A DNA stretch of 64,000 nucleotides from Batillaria attramentaria. Lineage: Eukaryota > Mollusca > Gastropoda > Batillariidae. A program made the translations under genes and the position numbers. Of the stretch, positions 35,075-47,975 are shown one piece after another. The stretch spans positions 520,001-584,000 of the forward strand of contig JACVVK020000014.1 of NCBI GenBank assembly GCA_018292915.2. The letters run 5' to 3'. Numbering within the stretch: position 1 is the stretch's first letter; each line of letters opens with the position of its first letter. Under the pieces are notes generated by a model that saw nothing but the letters and a program-made list of their open reading frames with translations, was not told the origin of the DNA and did not search any database.

Positions 35075-35078
<4 letters not shown>
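34051..35078. other. No gene recognised
   Basis: Short G-rich and C-rich runs at 34392-34447 and 34554-34568. Frames to 90 codons without recognisable similarity. Confidence 0.5.
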
Positions 35079-35497
<419 letters not shown>

Positions 35498-35936
35498 GAC
35501 TAACTAACTGACGATTTACTAGAACTAAACCATCTACATGCGGCAGATGACTTGGACTTGGTTGCTGTCCAAAGCTGGTTGAAAACTTCACCACCTTCAT
35601 CATTCGTAGCATTCTTACGTTACACCTATATTTACGTCGTCCAAACACGTCACACGAGCAGCTTTTTGCGCCCCTCAAGCACATCAAAAGATAATAATTT
35701 GCAATGTTTATTCAGCTTGCCGAAGGAAACCAGGGGTTTCTTGCGGCGTCAGCAAAATTAATGTTAACTTTCCAGGCATTCGGCCTCATTCACCGCTCTT
35801 CCCTATCAAAACACACACAGTATACCAGCACCGATGGGAAAGGCACAGCTATTCCGTAACCACAATGATTAAAAGATTTCTGAAATGCCTTGAAGTTTTC
35901 CTCGACGGTTTGCCACCCATGGTCAAGTGATACTTT
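35498..35936. other. No gene recognised
   Basis: Unique-looking sequence. Confidence 0.5.
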
Positions 35937-36362
35937 AATAGTAATAGTAATAGTAATAATAGTGAGTATTGTACAGGCGCTTTACCCAGTTTCATGAATC
36001 GGCCTCAAAGCGCCGCGAACTGAACCCAACACGCACGCTCACGTGAATCACACGCATTCTCTCACACACTGCACATAAACACCTTACACTCACGTGGTGC
36101 GAAGGGTCAGCTCAGCTAATTAAATTTCGGAATTTAGAATTGCATTTATTTTTCAAATTTGGTGGGCTGAACATTTCCAAAGCACAGGGGGAGGAAGTAC
36201 CCGGAGAGAACCCCCGACGGAGTACCCGGAGAGAACCCCCGACGATCGGCCCGATTGAACAGTGCCACATACGAGAAGGTAAAGTTCTTTGCCCCGAGTG
36301 GGATTCGAACCCCTGACCTCTCGCATTGGTGACAAGTCTCTTAACCACTAGACCACCGACCC
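35937..36362 (-). mobile_element. SINE-B copy 3, full length with internal 25-bp duplication
   Basis: The head is at the right end (complement TCTTAACCACTAGACCACCG), the B-box complement GGATTCGAACCCC at about 36301, and the (ATT)n tail is replaced by (AGTAAT)n at 35937-35960. In the central domain AGTACCCGGAGAGAACCCCC is repeated in tandem (36194-36243). Confidence 0.9.
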
Positions 36363-36490
36363 TTTGAATCGTTCAGTTGTTCTTCCTTAACTCTTAAAAG
36401 CCAATCAGTTCAAAAAATTGCAAATTTACTTGAAATCTTCAGATCAGTAGAGGCTACTTCAAGCCACTATTATGTAGTCTGCTGTGAATT

Positions 36491-36665
36491 GCTGAGATGG
36501 CCCTTCGCAACACTGACGCGATTGTTATGTGTTCATGTCCAGTCTCTGAGAGAATGCGTGTGATTCACGTGAGCGTTCGTGTGTGGTTTAGCTCTCTGGC
36601 GCTTTGAGCCAAATATGTTTTTTTTTTAAAAAGCACCTATGTTAATGTGATGATGATGATGACGA
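36491..36665 (+). mobile_element. SINE-B copy 4, 5'-truncated
   Basis: It starts at GCTGAGATGGCCCTTCGCAA, which is the downstream third of the family, and continues through GAGAATGCGTGTGATTCACG and CGCTTTGAGCC to a (GAT)n tail. It lies 130 bp from copy 3, in the opposite orientation. A (GAT)n...(ATC)n palindrome follows at 36650-36685. Confidence 0.85.
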
Positions 36666-36685
36666 TCATCATCATCATCATCATC

Positions 36686-37050
36686 TCGAGTACCTTCCGT
36701 ACACGGCTAACGACTGATGTTATTGCTTTCTGTGCTTTCTGGGTTGCACCTAAACGCCTCAACAAAAAAAACAAAAAACAAAAAACAAAACCATCCACCG
36801 GCTGAAAGCACCCAGGCCAGAGGGTCTGAGCAGTATCTGATGCACCGAAGGTGAACAGGGTTTGACATGTGTTCCCGGACCAGACACCCCCGTGTACAAC
36901 AAAGCCAGACTTGCTCCCTCAGTGATACAAGAGAAGCGACTCTCCCTCTAACATGCTGTTTTCGTCCCAACTCAACCTCACTTGGCATCTAATTGACTTC
37001 CTAATTACTGAACATGAAGTGTGAATCTCTGCTCGGCTGGAAGCAAAAAC
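36686..37050. other. No gene recognised
   Basis: A/C-rich run at 36760-36790. Otherwise unique-looking. Confidence 0.5.
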
Positions 37051-37111
37051 GGGGAAGGGGGAGGGGGGAGGGGGAGGGGGAAGGGGGGTGGGAGGGGAGG
37101 GGGGGGGGTCA
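37051..37111 (+). repeat. Purine-only G-rich tract
   Basis: Runs of G separated by single or double A over about 55 bp (GGGGGAGGGGGGAGG type). Could form G-quadruplex or triplex DNA. Confidence 0.8.
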
Positions 37112-37228
37112 AGAATCCAGGTTAGGAGAGCGACTGTGGACGTATTAAGTTTTTGTGGAGTTTGCTTTGATGGCTATGATCGATTGATTGATTTGATGGG
37201 TGGGTGGGTAGTTGGCTGGTTGCTTGAT

Positions 37229-37448
37229 TACTTGATCGATTATTTCATTGATTGCTTGATTGATTGATGATTTCATTGACTGATTGGTTATTTCATTGAT
37301 AAATTGATGATTTCATTGACTGATTGGTTATTTCATTGATAAATTGATTATTTCATTGACTGATTGGTTATTTCATTGATTGCTTGATGATTTCATTGAC
37401 TGATTGGTTATTTCATTGATAAATTGATTATTTCATTGACTGATTGAC
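37229..37448 (+). repeat. 40-bp minisatellite, about 5.5 units
   Basis: TTTCATTGACTGATTGG recurs at 37271, 37311, 37351, 37391 and 37431, exactly 40 bp apart. Each unit has two halves, ATTTCATTGACTGATTGGTT and ATTTCATTGATAAATTGAT. A degenerate GATT-rich start lies at 37180-37228. Confidence 0.95.
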
Positions 37449-37625
37449 AGACTTTGTTTTCGACTTGTCGTTCCCAGCACTGAATGCCTTTTCTTTTTCA
37501 TAATCCGTATACTGAAATCTGATTGGGTTATAGTTTTATCTAAGAAATCTTTTCATGTTCAGCTTCAGGAATTCAGGCACATCAGTTTCGCACTACCTCC
37601 CCCTCCGCGACACACACATCCTCAA

Positions 37626-37656
<31 letters not shown>

Positions 37657-38097
37657 ACACGAAAAAAGTGAGGCTGCATCGACATTTCCTATCTGACTTA
37701 ACCTTGCATATTTTTTTTTATTTTTTTTTACATGCCAGATCAACACCTCCTTCCCCCCAACCCCCCAAAAACCAAAAACAACAACAGCAAAACCCTCATC
37801 AAACAACAACAACAACAGCAACAAAAACCCAAACAAACAAAAAAACAACTCTCTGCTCAGATTTCCTGAAGCAAACAGTGGTGTACTTATCGAGACCCTA
37901 CAAAAATCCTACTGTCTGCTACCGTTCTCGGGTTGCTCAATATCAGTGTTTATTGGCATCCAGTCGATAGAGTTGATTCACGCAGAGAACGGCAGGGGAA
38001 GGTGAAAAATGCGATGTCAGATATAATTTGGCCACTAAAACAATTTGCCATCCGGGGACGTCTGAGTGGAATTTGCTGTAAGGGTTATGAGATCATG
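37449..38097. other. No gene; C-run and A/C-rich tract
   Basis: C-run and short (CA)n at 37627-37660. A/C-only stretch at 37752-37848. Confidence 0.55.
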
Positions 38098-38098
38098 A

Positions 38099-38132
<34 letters not shown>

Positions 38133-38148
38133 GGAGAGAGAGAGAGAT
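38098..38148. repeat. (GA)n microsatellite
   Basis: About 22 GA units with one CC interruption. Confidence 0.96.
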
Positions 38149-38175
38149 TCTTCATGAAGACAGGCAGGGTACTAA

Positions 38176-38260
38176 GTGAACGAACGAACGAACGAACGAA
38201 ACTTTATTTTATAAGGATAAAAGATTAGGTACGCAGACCTGTCTTACATCTTGTCCTTGC
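38176..38260 (-). mobile_element. Probable LINE 3' end (type 1, (TTCG)n tail)
   Basis: GAACGAACGAACGAACGAAA precedes CTTTATTTTATAAGG, as in 24331 (GAACGAACGAAC then CTTTATTTTCCAACGG). Only the terminal part aligns. Confidence 0.45.
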
Positions 38261-38325
38261 TAGGCTACTGATATATATATATATACAAAGTAAGCAAAGT
38301 AAGAAAGTAAGCTCTAACTAGGTAG

Positions 38326-38844
<519 letters not shown>

Positions 38845-39008
38845 CACTGTTTCCGAGGGAGGGTGGGTGGATGTTTGGGGGTTTAACGTCTTTTCCACCA
38901 CATACGGGTGATATCAAAGACGGGGCAACGATGAAAAAGCCAGCACAAATATTTGGCCCCAACCGGGATACGAACTCACGACCCAAGCATTGGAGCACCG
39001 TGTCCGAA
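38845..39008 (-). mobile_element. SINE-A copy 14, truncated in the anticodon region
   Basis: The element spans about 38858-38995, starting on the minus strand at CAATGCTTGGGTCGTGAG. The B-box reads AGTTCGTATCC. A worn duplication may be CACTGTTTCCGAG (38845) with CACCGTGTCCGAA (38996), 10 of 13 identical. Confidence 0.85.
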
Positions 39009-40268
39009 GACGTTAGTCTACGAAAGTAGACTTGGTCTTGGTTTGGCAACTGGTGGCATGCAAAACAAAGTTCTAGCATTAATTTTGCCGTACACTGGTA
39101 CCTAGCACGTACTCCATCAGGCATCTTCAGCCACCGAGTCCTACGTTAACAGAGGACCAAGAAACCCGCCTTCATTCCCAGACAAGGATGTGTATCCTAG
39201 TGTTAGGACATGTACATTTTCACCCAAGTGCGCCCGGCTTTCAAATGATAAGAAAGGAAGAAAGTAAACAGGATAAGAAGATTCTGTTCCAGGTACAGCT
39301 AGATTTGTTGCTAGGAAATCTGAGCTAAGAGAAGTTTCTTTGTTGTTGATGTAGTTTTTCACCACACCATGATGCTCGTCTACATGATGTGACTAGAACA
39401 GTTAAATGACTATCTCCCATGCAGTGGTAGGTGCTATAGAAGCCCTCTGCCTCCAAGTAATATCCTGTTTTCATAGGATCAAGAAACTGTCTTTTCTTTT
39501 TGGGGGGGCATATAAAGACATGTATGACCGTCGACCTGCTATGTATGCTTCAGTTCTCACTCCCAGCCGCGTCCTTGCTTTACAGGATCAAGAAAAACTG
39601 CCATTTTCGCCACCGACATCAGGACAGAACATGACGCTCGTTTGCATGATGTGAACAGTGTGTTAATGACTATCCTCCTAATTAGGCATAGAGTTACGAC
39701 GGTAGCTCCCAGCACGCCCCTCAAACTGTTTGCCCCTGAAACCCTTCCGTCTTTGGCGCCTTCCCACAGTGCCTTTGTCCTTGAAGTGTCTTCGCGAATA
39801 CAGCGACCTTCTGGAGGCGCGAACGGCACGTGCGGTGCCCCAGCCAATCTGAAATAAGATCGTTCCTCTGTCGGCAAGCTCCGCCGGGGTTGAGGGTTGT
39901 CGCCCTTTGTCGCGGTGCAATGTCATTTCCGTGAATGAAATGTCTTGCTTTGCCTGGGCAAACTATATGGAGGGAGGGGGTTTGCATGGCAAAACTGTAG
40001 GGAAGGAAGGAGGACCTCGCTTCTCCAAAAATGTTCCGAGAGAGGTTCGAGAGGCAGAAGACATCAGAGAAGAGCGGAGGACATGAAGTGCTACAGATAG
40101 TAGTAGGATAGGACACATGGGATAAACACCCGGTGATCTGACCAGTGTAGGCTGGAACTGACTTCACCGGGACTATTTTCCAGGAGTCTCGGTGAAAACT
40201 GAAGTGCAAGGTTATCTTACGAGATTAGCGAAGAAGCTTTGGGGTTTTTTGTCGGGCCTCTGTCTAAC
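39009..40268. other. No gene; a short partial duplication
   Basis: 39366-39415 and 39628-39680 share CTCGT.T.CATGATGTGA and AATGACTATC. 39476-39492 and 39585-39602 share AGGATCAAGAAA. No coding similarity recognised in the frames at 39557-39926. Confidence 0.45.
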
Positions 40269-40425
40269 GTGGCCTGCGGTTCAGAGATAGGCTCCCATTA
40301 AAAAATTCAGATCCTGGCTGGGAGTCAAAAGTCTGGCCTGGCTTTTTCCTCAGTGTCCCGTCTTTGATATATTATTACCCTTTTGTGGTGGAAATGGACG
40401 TTACTCACCTACACAACCATCCCGG
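40269..40425 (+). mobile_element. SINE-A copy 15, old and degenerate
   Basis: Recognisable by CCTGGCTGGGAGTC, CTGGCCTGGCTTTTTCC, CCCGTCTTTGATAT and TTGTGGTGGAAATGGACGTT. The head is badly worn and no duplication is visible. Confidence 0.7.
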
Positions 40426-42691
40426 CAACCATGAACAGAGCCTGTACAAAATTATGGATTCAACAAAGTTTTGATCTTATGGCGTTCATCCTCATAACTT
40501 TCAGATTTCTTGTCTGATACAACAACAACAACAACTACTACCACTACTACTACTTCCACTACTACTGCTCCTACACTCACGAAGTTCTTTCTAAGACTCA
40601 AAAAATACTGAGCAGAACGAACTAGCTCATTTCTGTCCATTGTCTCTCAACTGGAAGTAACTGCGTGGTCATTATCTTCAAACCAAGAAATCTACGTTAG
40701 CAATTCCAATCGCACTAACACAAATAATAAAATTACATAGCTGCAAGACGCAATCGAAGCAGTGGCACGTCTCACACAGACATAAATTGGCCTTTATCAC
40801 TTACAATCTCTCAGAAGTACCCTCTTTTCACAGGAGCCAAAAAAAGGGGAGAAAACTAAAAGGAAAGTTCGATCCAGAGTTATCCCTGCCCTCTCCCCCT
40901 ATCTCCCAATCCCCGAGTTATTCCACCAAAGAGATGGCCGAGGAGAATTTCCGAACTCCCACTTTTCATTTCCTCCCCGTGTCGGGCGCTCAATTTGACG
41001 CGATGTTGACATTTTGGACACTAAATGGGCCAAAGGATGACACATGTTTACCCGTTGCCCGGCCCGCTGCCACCAAAGAAGATACTATGTCCGAGGTAAA
41101 ATGGCTCTCAATTGCCTCACGAGATGCCCAGCGGACGCACCAATATTTAATTTGGTTAAAAGCTCGGCGTCTATGAAATGTACCCTCGGTTCCGTCTCGT
41201 CTCCGAGCTTGAGTTCTGGAGGAGAGGATCGAGAGATGTCGATATCGTGGGAATGGGAAATCGGTGTTTTCTGTTCAGAGTTGTCGGGCGTCGCTGGCTT
41301 TCTTGGCTGACAAGGTTCAAGAATATATCTTCGCGTATTAGACACGTGTCAAATTCTTCGTAACATTACTTTCTTTATCGGGTCCCGGGAATGTAAGGTC
41401 AAGGGGTTTTGTGATAACCTGCATAAGATTTTATTTGGAAAGCCGTACATCAAGGCAGAGGGAAAAATCTGAACATCAGTGGGAATGTGAAAATGAGATC
41501 TAAACTTTAATTCTGCGATACATTTAAAACTTAACATCTAATCTGTTTGTTTTTTAGAATGGGTACATAGTCATTTATCACATGATAAAATTATGTTACA
41601 GCGTGTTTTGACAATGGACATTAAAGAATTGACAGCGGAACTGGAGATCTTTTTTTACGTACATAAACATATCGCTGTGCAGAACTGGCCAAACAAAAAT
41701 GCCAGTCATCTCTTACCAAATGAAAAAGACTGCCAGCTTGTAAGAAAAGGCGCAAAACAGAACAAATCAACAAAAGAAAACACAAATTTGCCATCTCTTA
41801 TTGATGATTTCTGCCAGAATTAAAATTCAGCACAGACATCATAAAAGAAAAGTCTTTGTGAATACATTTTGCCGTTCAGATGTAAACTCACTCCCTATCA
41901 GCAACTGACTTGGTTAGCAGCGATGGTGTGACTGCATCAAAAGGAGATTTACGATTTTATACCCAGTGCCCCACACGTCTTGAAATAATTGTCCTTGGTT
42001 TTCGCAAGATTTGCAGAACATTCGTCCCCCACCCGTTTAACAGCTCCCTACAGCCGACACCTTGTCTGAGCCATAAAAAACACAACTCCCGAACATCCCT
42101 CCTCTTTGAGTTATCGACCTTCCTGAAAGCTCTCCCACCCAGGAGGAAGGAAAGGCTGATCACCCCGGGGTCTCTATCATCCACGTCCTTCAGTCACAGA
42201 GCGCGGCGAGCCGATTTTATTCAGCATACTGATTTTAATTAAGGCCGGGTTGGGGCCATCAAGGAGCAGCGCCGCCTGCCGGCAGCAAGGGTCTGGAACT
42301 GGGCGCGTGTGGTCGCGGACGCCGTCAGTTCTGGCACCGGCCTTACTCTGATAGTCTCTGTCTCTCTGAAAGCACGGTGCTGGATCTGCAGGCGGACTGT
42401 CTCGAGTCGCCATATCGTCTGAAGCGTTTTCATTGTCCACTGTCATCTGCGTCTGGAGTTAAACAGAAATAGTGTTTGAGCAGGAGACGTTATGCACCAC
42501 TTGTTAAGTCAGAGTTGTCCTGCTTGTTATTTTGGTTGTAGTTTTTGTCGTTGTCCAAGCACAGCCCCCTCCCTCCCCCCCTCCACCTCCCGCTCCCCCA
42601 TCCCCGCCTCGCCCCCCCCCCCCCCCCCACACACACCCTCCCCTTCTCTAGACTTGGACTGAAGCATTCTTCTAGTCTTTGTTTAAATTTG

Positions 42692-42696
<5 letters not shown>
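40426..42696. other. No gene recognised
   Basis: (ACT)n-type triplets at 40525-40567, C-runs at 42566-42630. GC-rich unique-looking patches at 41190-41300 and 42240-42420 contain no recognisable exon. Confidence 0.45.
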
Positions 42697-42730
<34 letters not shown>

Positions 42731-42809
42731 CTCTCAGCCGCGAATTAGTCTCTGTGCCGAGTGGCTTGCGCGGCTTTAAGCCCTAACTCTCTCTCTCTCT
42801 CTCTCTCGA
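42697..42809. repeat. Two (CT)n blocks
   Basis: 15 CT units at 42697-42727 and 11 at 42787-42808. Confidence 0.96.
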
Positions 42810-44007
42810 TGTATGCTTTTCTAAATCTTATTTTGCAAGTACAGTAATTATTAGCATTGTTTGTGTTGTATTGTTTTCACTTTACCATAGCAACGGCAAG
42901 CTTGGAAACGATCATTGTGCTAACAGTTTCTACCGACGGGGAAAAAAGTATTCTCTATCTCTATCAAATCCATGGGGCTTAGACAAGGTGGTAGAGATAT
43001 AATATCTTTAACTTCAGTTCTTCCATGCTATTAACAACATACTAGCCAAGACTTACATTACAAAGAGATGGTTTTCTTTTCAAACTCGGGATGGCGAATA
43101 ACTTGCGGTGGACACTTTCAGAGTCAATTCTCTTTGTCTACTAAGACAGAGATCTGGAAGTCGGGATATTTCTGCTCTACGTGGATTTAAACTATAACAT
43201 CTCTTTGATCACAAGCCAGAACCGTTGCCAACGAGCCATCGATCTTGTCGTTCTTGGTCAGTGAGTGAGCGAATTAGTGAGCGAGTGAGCGTTTAAAATA
43301 ACAGCATGCACGTTGAACGGAGGGGAAATGCCACTTACGCCATATGAAGTTTTAAACCTGTGTCCACGCGGACGGGCTGTTGCCGCCACCACCACTCACA
43401 GTAAAGTTTGATATGCTCTTTCTTCTTTCCTTTCTTCTTCCTGCTCTCTTCTTCTTCTTTTATTTTTTTTTCCACGTCTTTTCATTTCAGTCCAGTTTTT
43501 TTCCACGCCAATTTCTCCGCCATGCTCTTTCTAAACTGGTTCAGATGAGCACGTATAGAAGTTTTTGCTTGTTGTGCTCTCTTTCAATGTATTACTGTTT
43601 ACTGTTTGACGATGATCCGGCTTCAATGAATAAAAATGTTTATTGTTCAATGAATAATGTTTTTAAAAAATTGCCACTTACGGATCTGAAGCTGTTGACT
43701 GAAAGAGGTGACTCTCCATTAATTCTGGGTAAGTAGAGCGGTTTCTGAACTTTTCCGGTTTCTAATATTACAGAAATACGGCTCTCTTCAAACGCGTGAT
43801 GCTTTTCTTGTACGGTTTCTCCTGTCGTTGTGTATGTCTATAAACAGTCCAACCAAGACAGCGGCTTTTCTTCATAAACTAGTAATTGGGCAATTATACC
43901 GCGAAGACCGGTTTCGCGTTGGTTTCTATTAGATCTTAATTGGCACAAGCGACTGTTTTGGAGTTGTTTGTTTGTTTGTTTTTTTCGTTGTTGTGAGTAC
44001 ACCTAGA

Positions 44008-44009
<2 letters not shown>
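42810..44009. other. No gene; possible old type 2 LINE material
   Basis: ATGAGCACGTATAGAAG and TTGCTTGTTGTGCTC at 43545-43582 resemble 46815-46850, so this may be an old LINE 3' region. The 118-codon frame at 43380-43736 is Phe/Leu-rich with no recognised domain. Confidence 0.35.

Positions 44010-44076
<67 letters not shown>
44010..44076. repeat. (CT)n microsatellite
   Basis: About 33 CT units. Confidence 0.98.
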
Positions 44077-44078
<2 letters not shown>

Positions 44079-44164
44079 GTAGTTCTGTTTATCATGATTA
44101 CCGTGCTTAACAGTTTAGCCTGCCATTGCAATACTTTGTCAATATGTACTTGTTCCCCCCTGAC

Positions 44165-44256
44165 CATTATCATAAGCGGTGCTTGTTTATGCTCACTATT
44201 TCTCACTATTTCTTACTTGAACGACTTGTATTGCAATAAACCGGTTTAAACCAAGC
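44165..44256 (+). mobile_element. LINE 3' end (type 2 tail)
   Basis: GCTTGTTTATGCTCACTAT, then TTACTTGAACGACTTGTATT, then GCAATAAACCGGTTTAAACC. Same order as the minus-strand copy at 15242-15310. Confidence 0.6.
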
Positions 44257-45443
44257 GACTGTTTAAGTGAAGCGTTCTATGAAACGGTTTTCCACACGGC
44301 TGTTGTATGCCCGGCAAGCTTCTTGAGACGTCAGCGTGTCGGAAAAGGCACAAACCACGCTTAGAGAACAACACAAATGTACATGTATTCCCAAACTTTC
44401 GCCTGAGGGATCCCCTACCCCATGTGTCATTTCACCCCCCCCCCCCTCCCCCTTTGTCATCCCAACCCCATGTGTCATCCGCTTCCAGATATGCAGAAAA
44501 CGCGCCAGAAATCCCCCAAGACGTCGTCTCCCACTCACACCAACACACCACCAACCCTCCAGCCCCTCAAGAAAGTGTCAAGGCAGAATGGGACAGCTTG
44601 TGCTATTAGCGGACGGTCTTTCGGTCATTAAGGCGTTAGAAATGGCCCGCGTGCTGACCGCCTGTCCGAAACAAAAGTCGCCCGGACCATCCAGCTGGTC
44701 AAAAGTTAATGAAAATTGCCTCGGAGTGGCACGGGGGAGAAACGAGGCAGAAAATCGCGCATCACGCCGATTCATACTTCTCCCCCGGTATTTATTGATA
44801 GAGGGGCCAATGAGGAGGCGAGCTGCCATTTATTACATGAGAAGCCTGCACGCGGTTGGTCGGTTGGTGGGTGCGGTTGGTTTGAGTTTTTTTGTTTTTT
44901 TTTTTAAAGAGACAAATTTTGGCAACAGGAAACAGTGAAAGAATCTTTAAGGAATTTCATTTTCCGCATTGTTTTCCTTTTAAAAAATGACAAAAACAAA
45001 CGTTTCAGTGGGAGAGCGGACAATTTCAGAAGAAATGACGCGATGGGTCCAGAAACACAGTGTTAGGACTCAGTATTTGCTAAACCGCGCGATAAAGGCA
45101 GACTATAGAACAAAACAATACAAAAGTCGATCAAGTGGATTTTGGGTCTGTGCTGTAACGCGTTTTTCAGCTTAAGAAAAGAAATCTGTACTGTTTTTGT
45201 TGAAGTGGCCTTATATATGATTTCAGATTCTATTCTTTGCCGCATCGCAAATTGGAAACAAGGGGGAAAACGCATAAAACACTCAAATATTAACCGAAAG
45301 ATCTGATACAAAATACCACTGATTATGTCTAAGAGACGACAACAACAACAACAGCAACCCCCCCCCCCCCCCCCGAAACCAAAAATAATTCCAGAATTTT
45401 AAAAAAATCCCCCCCCCCCAACCAAAAAATACTTCCAGAATGG

Positions 45444-45444
<1 letters not shown>
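44257..45444. other. No gene recognised
   Basis: C-runs at 44432-44444, 45359-45374 and 45409-45419. The 200-codon frame at 44336-44938 has low-complexity Pro and Ser segments and no domain. Confidence 0.45.

Positions 45445-45513
<69 letters not shown>
45445..45513. repeat. (CA)n microsatellite
   Basis: About 34 CA units. Confidence 0.98.
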
Positions 45514-45516
<3 letters not shown>

Positions 45517-45887
45517 CCAGTCGGATACTGTCAAAATCAGACGCCAGTATTCGATATTCCACTGAGACCGCACAGCACCTAACAGCAGCTAGTCAGTCCT
45601 AACCGCACGGCCTCAGAAGTGGCTGGAACAATTGTTTTTCCATGCAAACCAGTGTTTAGCCACTCTGTCGCTGGCACCACCGCTCAAAGTTTGCTGATGA
45701 ATACTGATCAGTGAGTGTGCGTACTCCATGACACCCGGGCTATTAAAATGCGGTATTATCTCAACTGAGGGGAGGGACCGAGTGTTGGGTGTTATTGGTC
45801 ACACTGAGCACCCGTTGAATGGCACAAGAGACTCGAAGAGAGGGGTGGTAGGCGTGAGTGTTTTGATCGATAGAAATAGAGGTGCGA

Positions 45888-45889
<2 letters not shown>

Positions 45890-45974
<85 letters not shown>
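45890..45974. repeat. (GT)n microsatellite
   Basis: About 42 GT units, directly upstream of a tandem duplication. Confidence 0.98.
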
Positions 45975-45976
<2 letters not shown>

Positions 45977-46050
45977 ATGTTCTTTTGAGTTTTTAAAGTG
46001 TGTTCAGATCGTTCAGTGGACAAATATGTCAATGAAATAAGTAGTTCTGA

Positions 46051-46086
<36 letters not shown>

Positions 46087-46162
46087 AATGTCCTTTTGAG
46101 TTTTTAAGGTGTGTTCAGATCGTTCAGTGGACAAATATGTCAATGAAATAAGTAGTTCTGAG

Positions 46163-46212
<50 letters not shown>
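45973..46212 (+). repeat. Recent tandem duplication, 111-bp unit ending in (CT)n
   Basis: Copy 1 is 45973-46083 and copy 2 is 46084-46212. Over the roughly 80 non-repeat bases they differ by two substitutions and one inserted G. Each copy ends in (CT)n, longer in the second. Confidence 0.95.
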
Positions 46213-46214
<2 letters not shown>

Positions 46215-46518
46215 CACACAGTTCTCGTATAAGACAGGACAGAAAAAAGTATAAAACATGTAAGTATCTAGCTATTGTGAATATCCGGGGGGTAAAACTC
46301 GTAGAGTGCTGCTAGCCGATAAAAAAAAAATAGCCCCCCCCCCCCCACACACACACACACGCCTATAAATCAAGAAATCAATAGAAATACAAAACTATAA
46401 AAAGGATGGAGGTTGAATATACTAATGCAGTGCCCTCTAACAAAACCAGAATAACAACCGAAAGCAGTTGCGTTTACAGTATTGATAGTGAACAGGCGAA
46501 TAACTAGAAGATGCCGAC

Positions 46519-46519
<1 letters not shown>
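46213..46519. other. No gene recognised
   Basis: C-run and short (CA)n at 46335-46360. Otherwise unique-looking. Confidence 0.5.
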
Positions 46520-46598
<79 letters not shown>

Positions 46599-46599
46599 G

Positions 46600-46638
<39 letters not shown>
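46520..46638. repeat. (CA)n microsatellite
   Basis: About 58 CA units with one CGGT interruption at 46598. Confidence 0.98.
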
Positions 46639-46641
<3 letters not shown>

Positions 46642-46794
46642 GAAAACAGTCGCCAACCCGCTGCCACCGTTGAAACCACAGCCCCACTGCATTTTTCTTT
46701 GTACAGTACTCATTGGCCATTCTCTCTATCCCCTTTCTTCCTATCTATTTCTTTACAGATCTGTCCTACCATAACACTCTATTTGACGTCTCCG

Positions 46795-46925
46795 CCGCGC
46801 ATGTTTTCTGTACTTATGAGCACGCTTATAAGATTTTGACTTGTTGTGCTCGGCCTTGTGGTCGGAAATTGCGTGAAAGTGCATATGTATATTTGTTCAA
46901 AACGAATAAAACTGTTTTAAACCAA
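46795..46925 (+). mobile_element. LINE 3' end (type 2 tail)
   Basis: TATGAGCACGCTTATAAG, TTGACTTGTTGTGCTC and a final ACGAATAAAACTGTTTTAAA CCA. The end is a variant of AATAAACCTGTTTAAACCA. No coding part is recognisable. Confidence 0.5.
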
Positions 46926-47562
46926 AACAGTATCACCAAGCACAAGCCTGCACCTGTCCGACTACACCCGTACAGACACGGGTTTTGAACCCAACGCCCA
47001 CCTCCCTCCCTGACCTCAAACCACAATGAAAGTATGCGATAAATATATCTACCGTCGTCTGGTAGAAAACAAAAACAAAACAAAAACGGCTTAAGTGCCT
47101 ATCAATTTCATGACGCGTAAGTCCTTCTCCCAGGTGACGATAGTGAATACATGCTTGACTGAGTCATGATACCACACGCGAGGCGCACGCACACACTCCT
47201 CCAACATGACATCAATCACTTTCACGCCCCATGATAATGTGCACACACACACAAACCACTGCAGTCTCTTTGAAGTTTGTTAATATGCCAGCAATCCCCG
47301 TGTGACCGCCAAGCGACTGATGAAAGGTAGGCCTTAAAAAAAAAAAAAGTGGGTGTAGTCACTGAGTCAGTGGTACTGACTTTTCAGATTCGTGTGACGA
47401 GCAAACAAGTGCGAGCGTGCACACGGTGTACTCAGAATGGAAACGGTGTTTCCGGTGCAACTCGGAATGACTGACTCGTCGATGAATGCTTTCACGTAAA
47501 GCAATATGTTTGATTTTATTTTTTAATCTGCACAAATAAACAACCAAACAAACCAAAAAAAG

Positions 47563-47564
<2 letters not shown>
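46926..47564. other. No gene recognised
   Basis: Unique-looking sequence. Confidence 0.5.

Positions 47565-47639
<75 letters not shown>
47565..47639. repeat. (CA)n microsatellite
   Basis: About 37 CA units with one TA interruption. Confidence 0.98.
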
Positions 47640-47842
47640 AAGGCAAAGCAAACAGATAGGAGAGAGAAAAAAAAAAACCAAAAAAAACCTCACAAATCTT
47701 GGTATAAATCGCTTCAGACTGCACTTGTACTTGTCTGTTCTGGTTTAGAAAGGTTTCTCAGTCATTTAGATCGTAGAATAATTTTCATCGTTTTCAAATG
47801 TTCTCCTTTTTTTTTTTTTTAGGTTTTTTTTTCTCTCTGCCT

Positions 47843-47975
47843 CCAGTCCCAGTTTTGGGAAACATACATTGTATACGTATTGCATGACAACAGCATCCCT
47901 GCTATAGTCTACTAAATGAACTCCGCCCCCAGTCCCAGTTTTGGAAAACATACATGTATACGTATTGCATGACAA
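47843..47975 (+). repeat. Direct repeat, 48/47 bp, 38 bp apart
   Basis: 47843-47890 and 47929-47975 begin CCAGTCCCAGTTTTGG and end ACGTATTGCATGACAA. They differ by one substitution and one single-base gap. Confidence 0.92.

Noticed and set aside
37229..37448. CRISPR-like array from the regular 40-bp spacing
   Set aside because: The whole unit is conserved, with no variable spacers. It is a minisatellite.
44336..44938. 200-residue plus-strand frame
   Set aside because: Pro/Ser-rich over C-runs, then unrelated composition. Overlapped by other frames and without recognised similarity.
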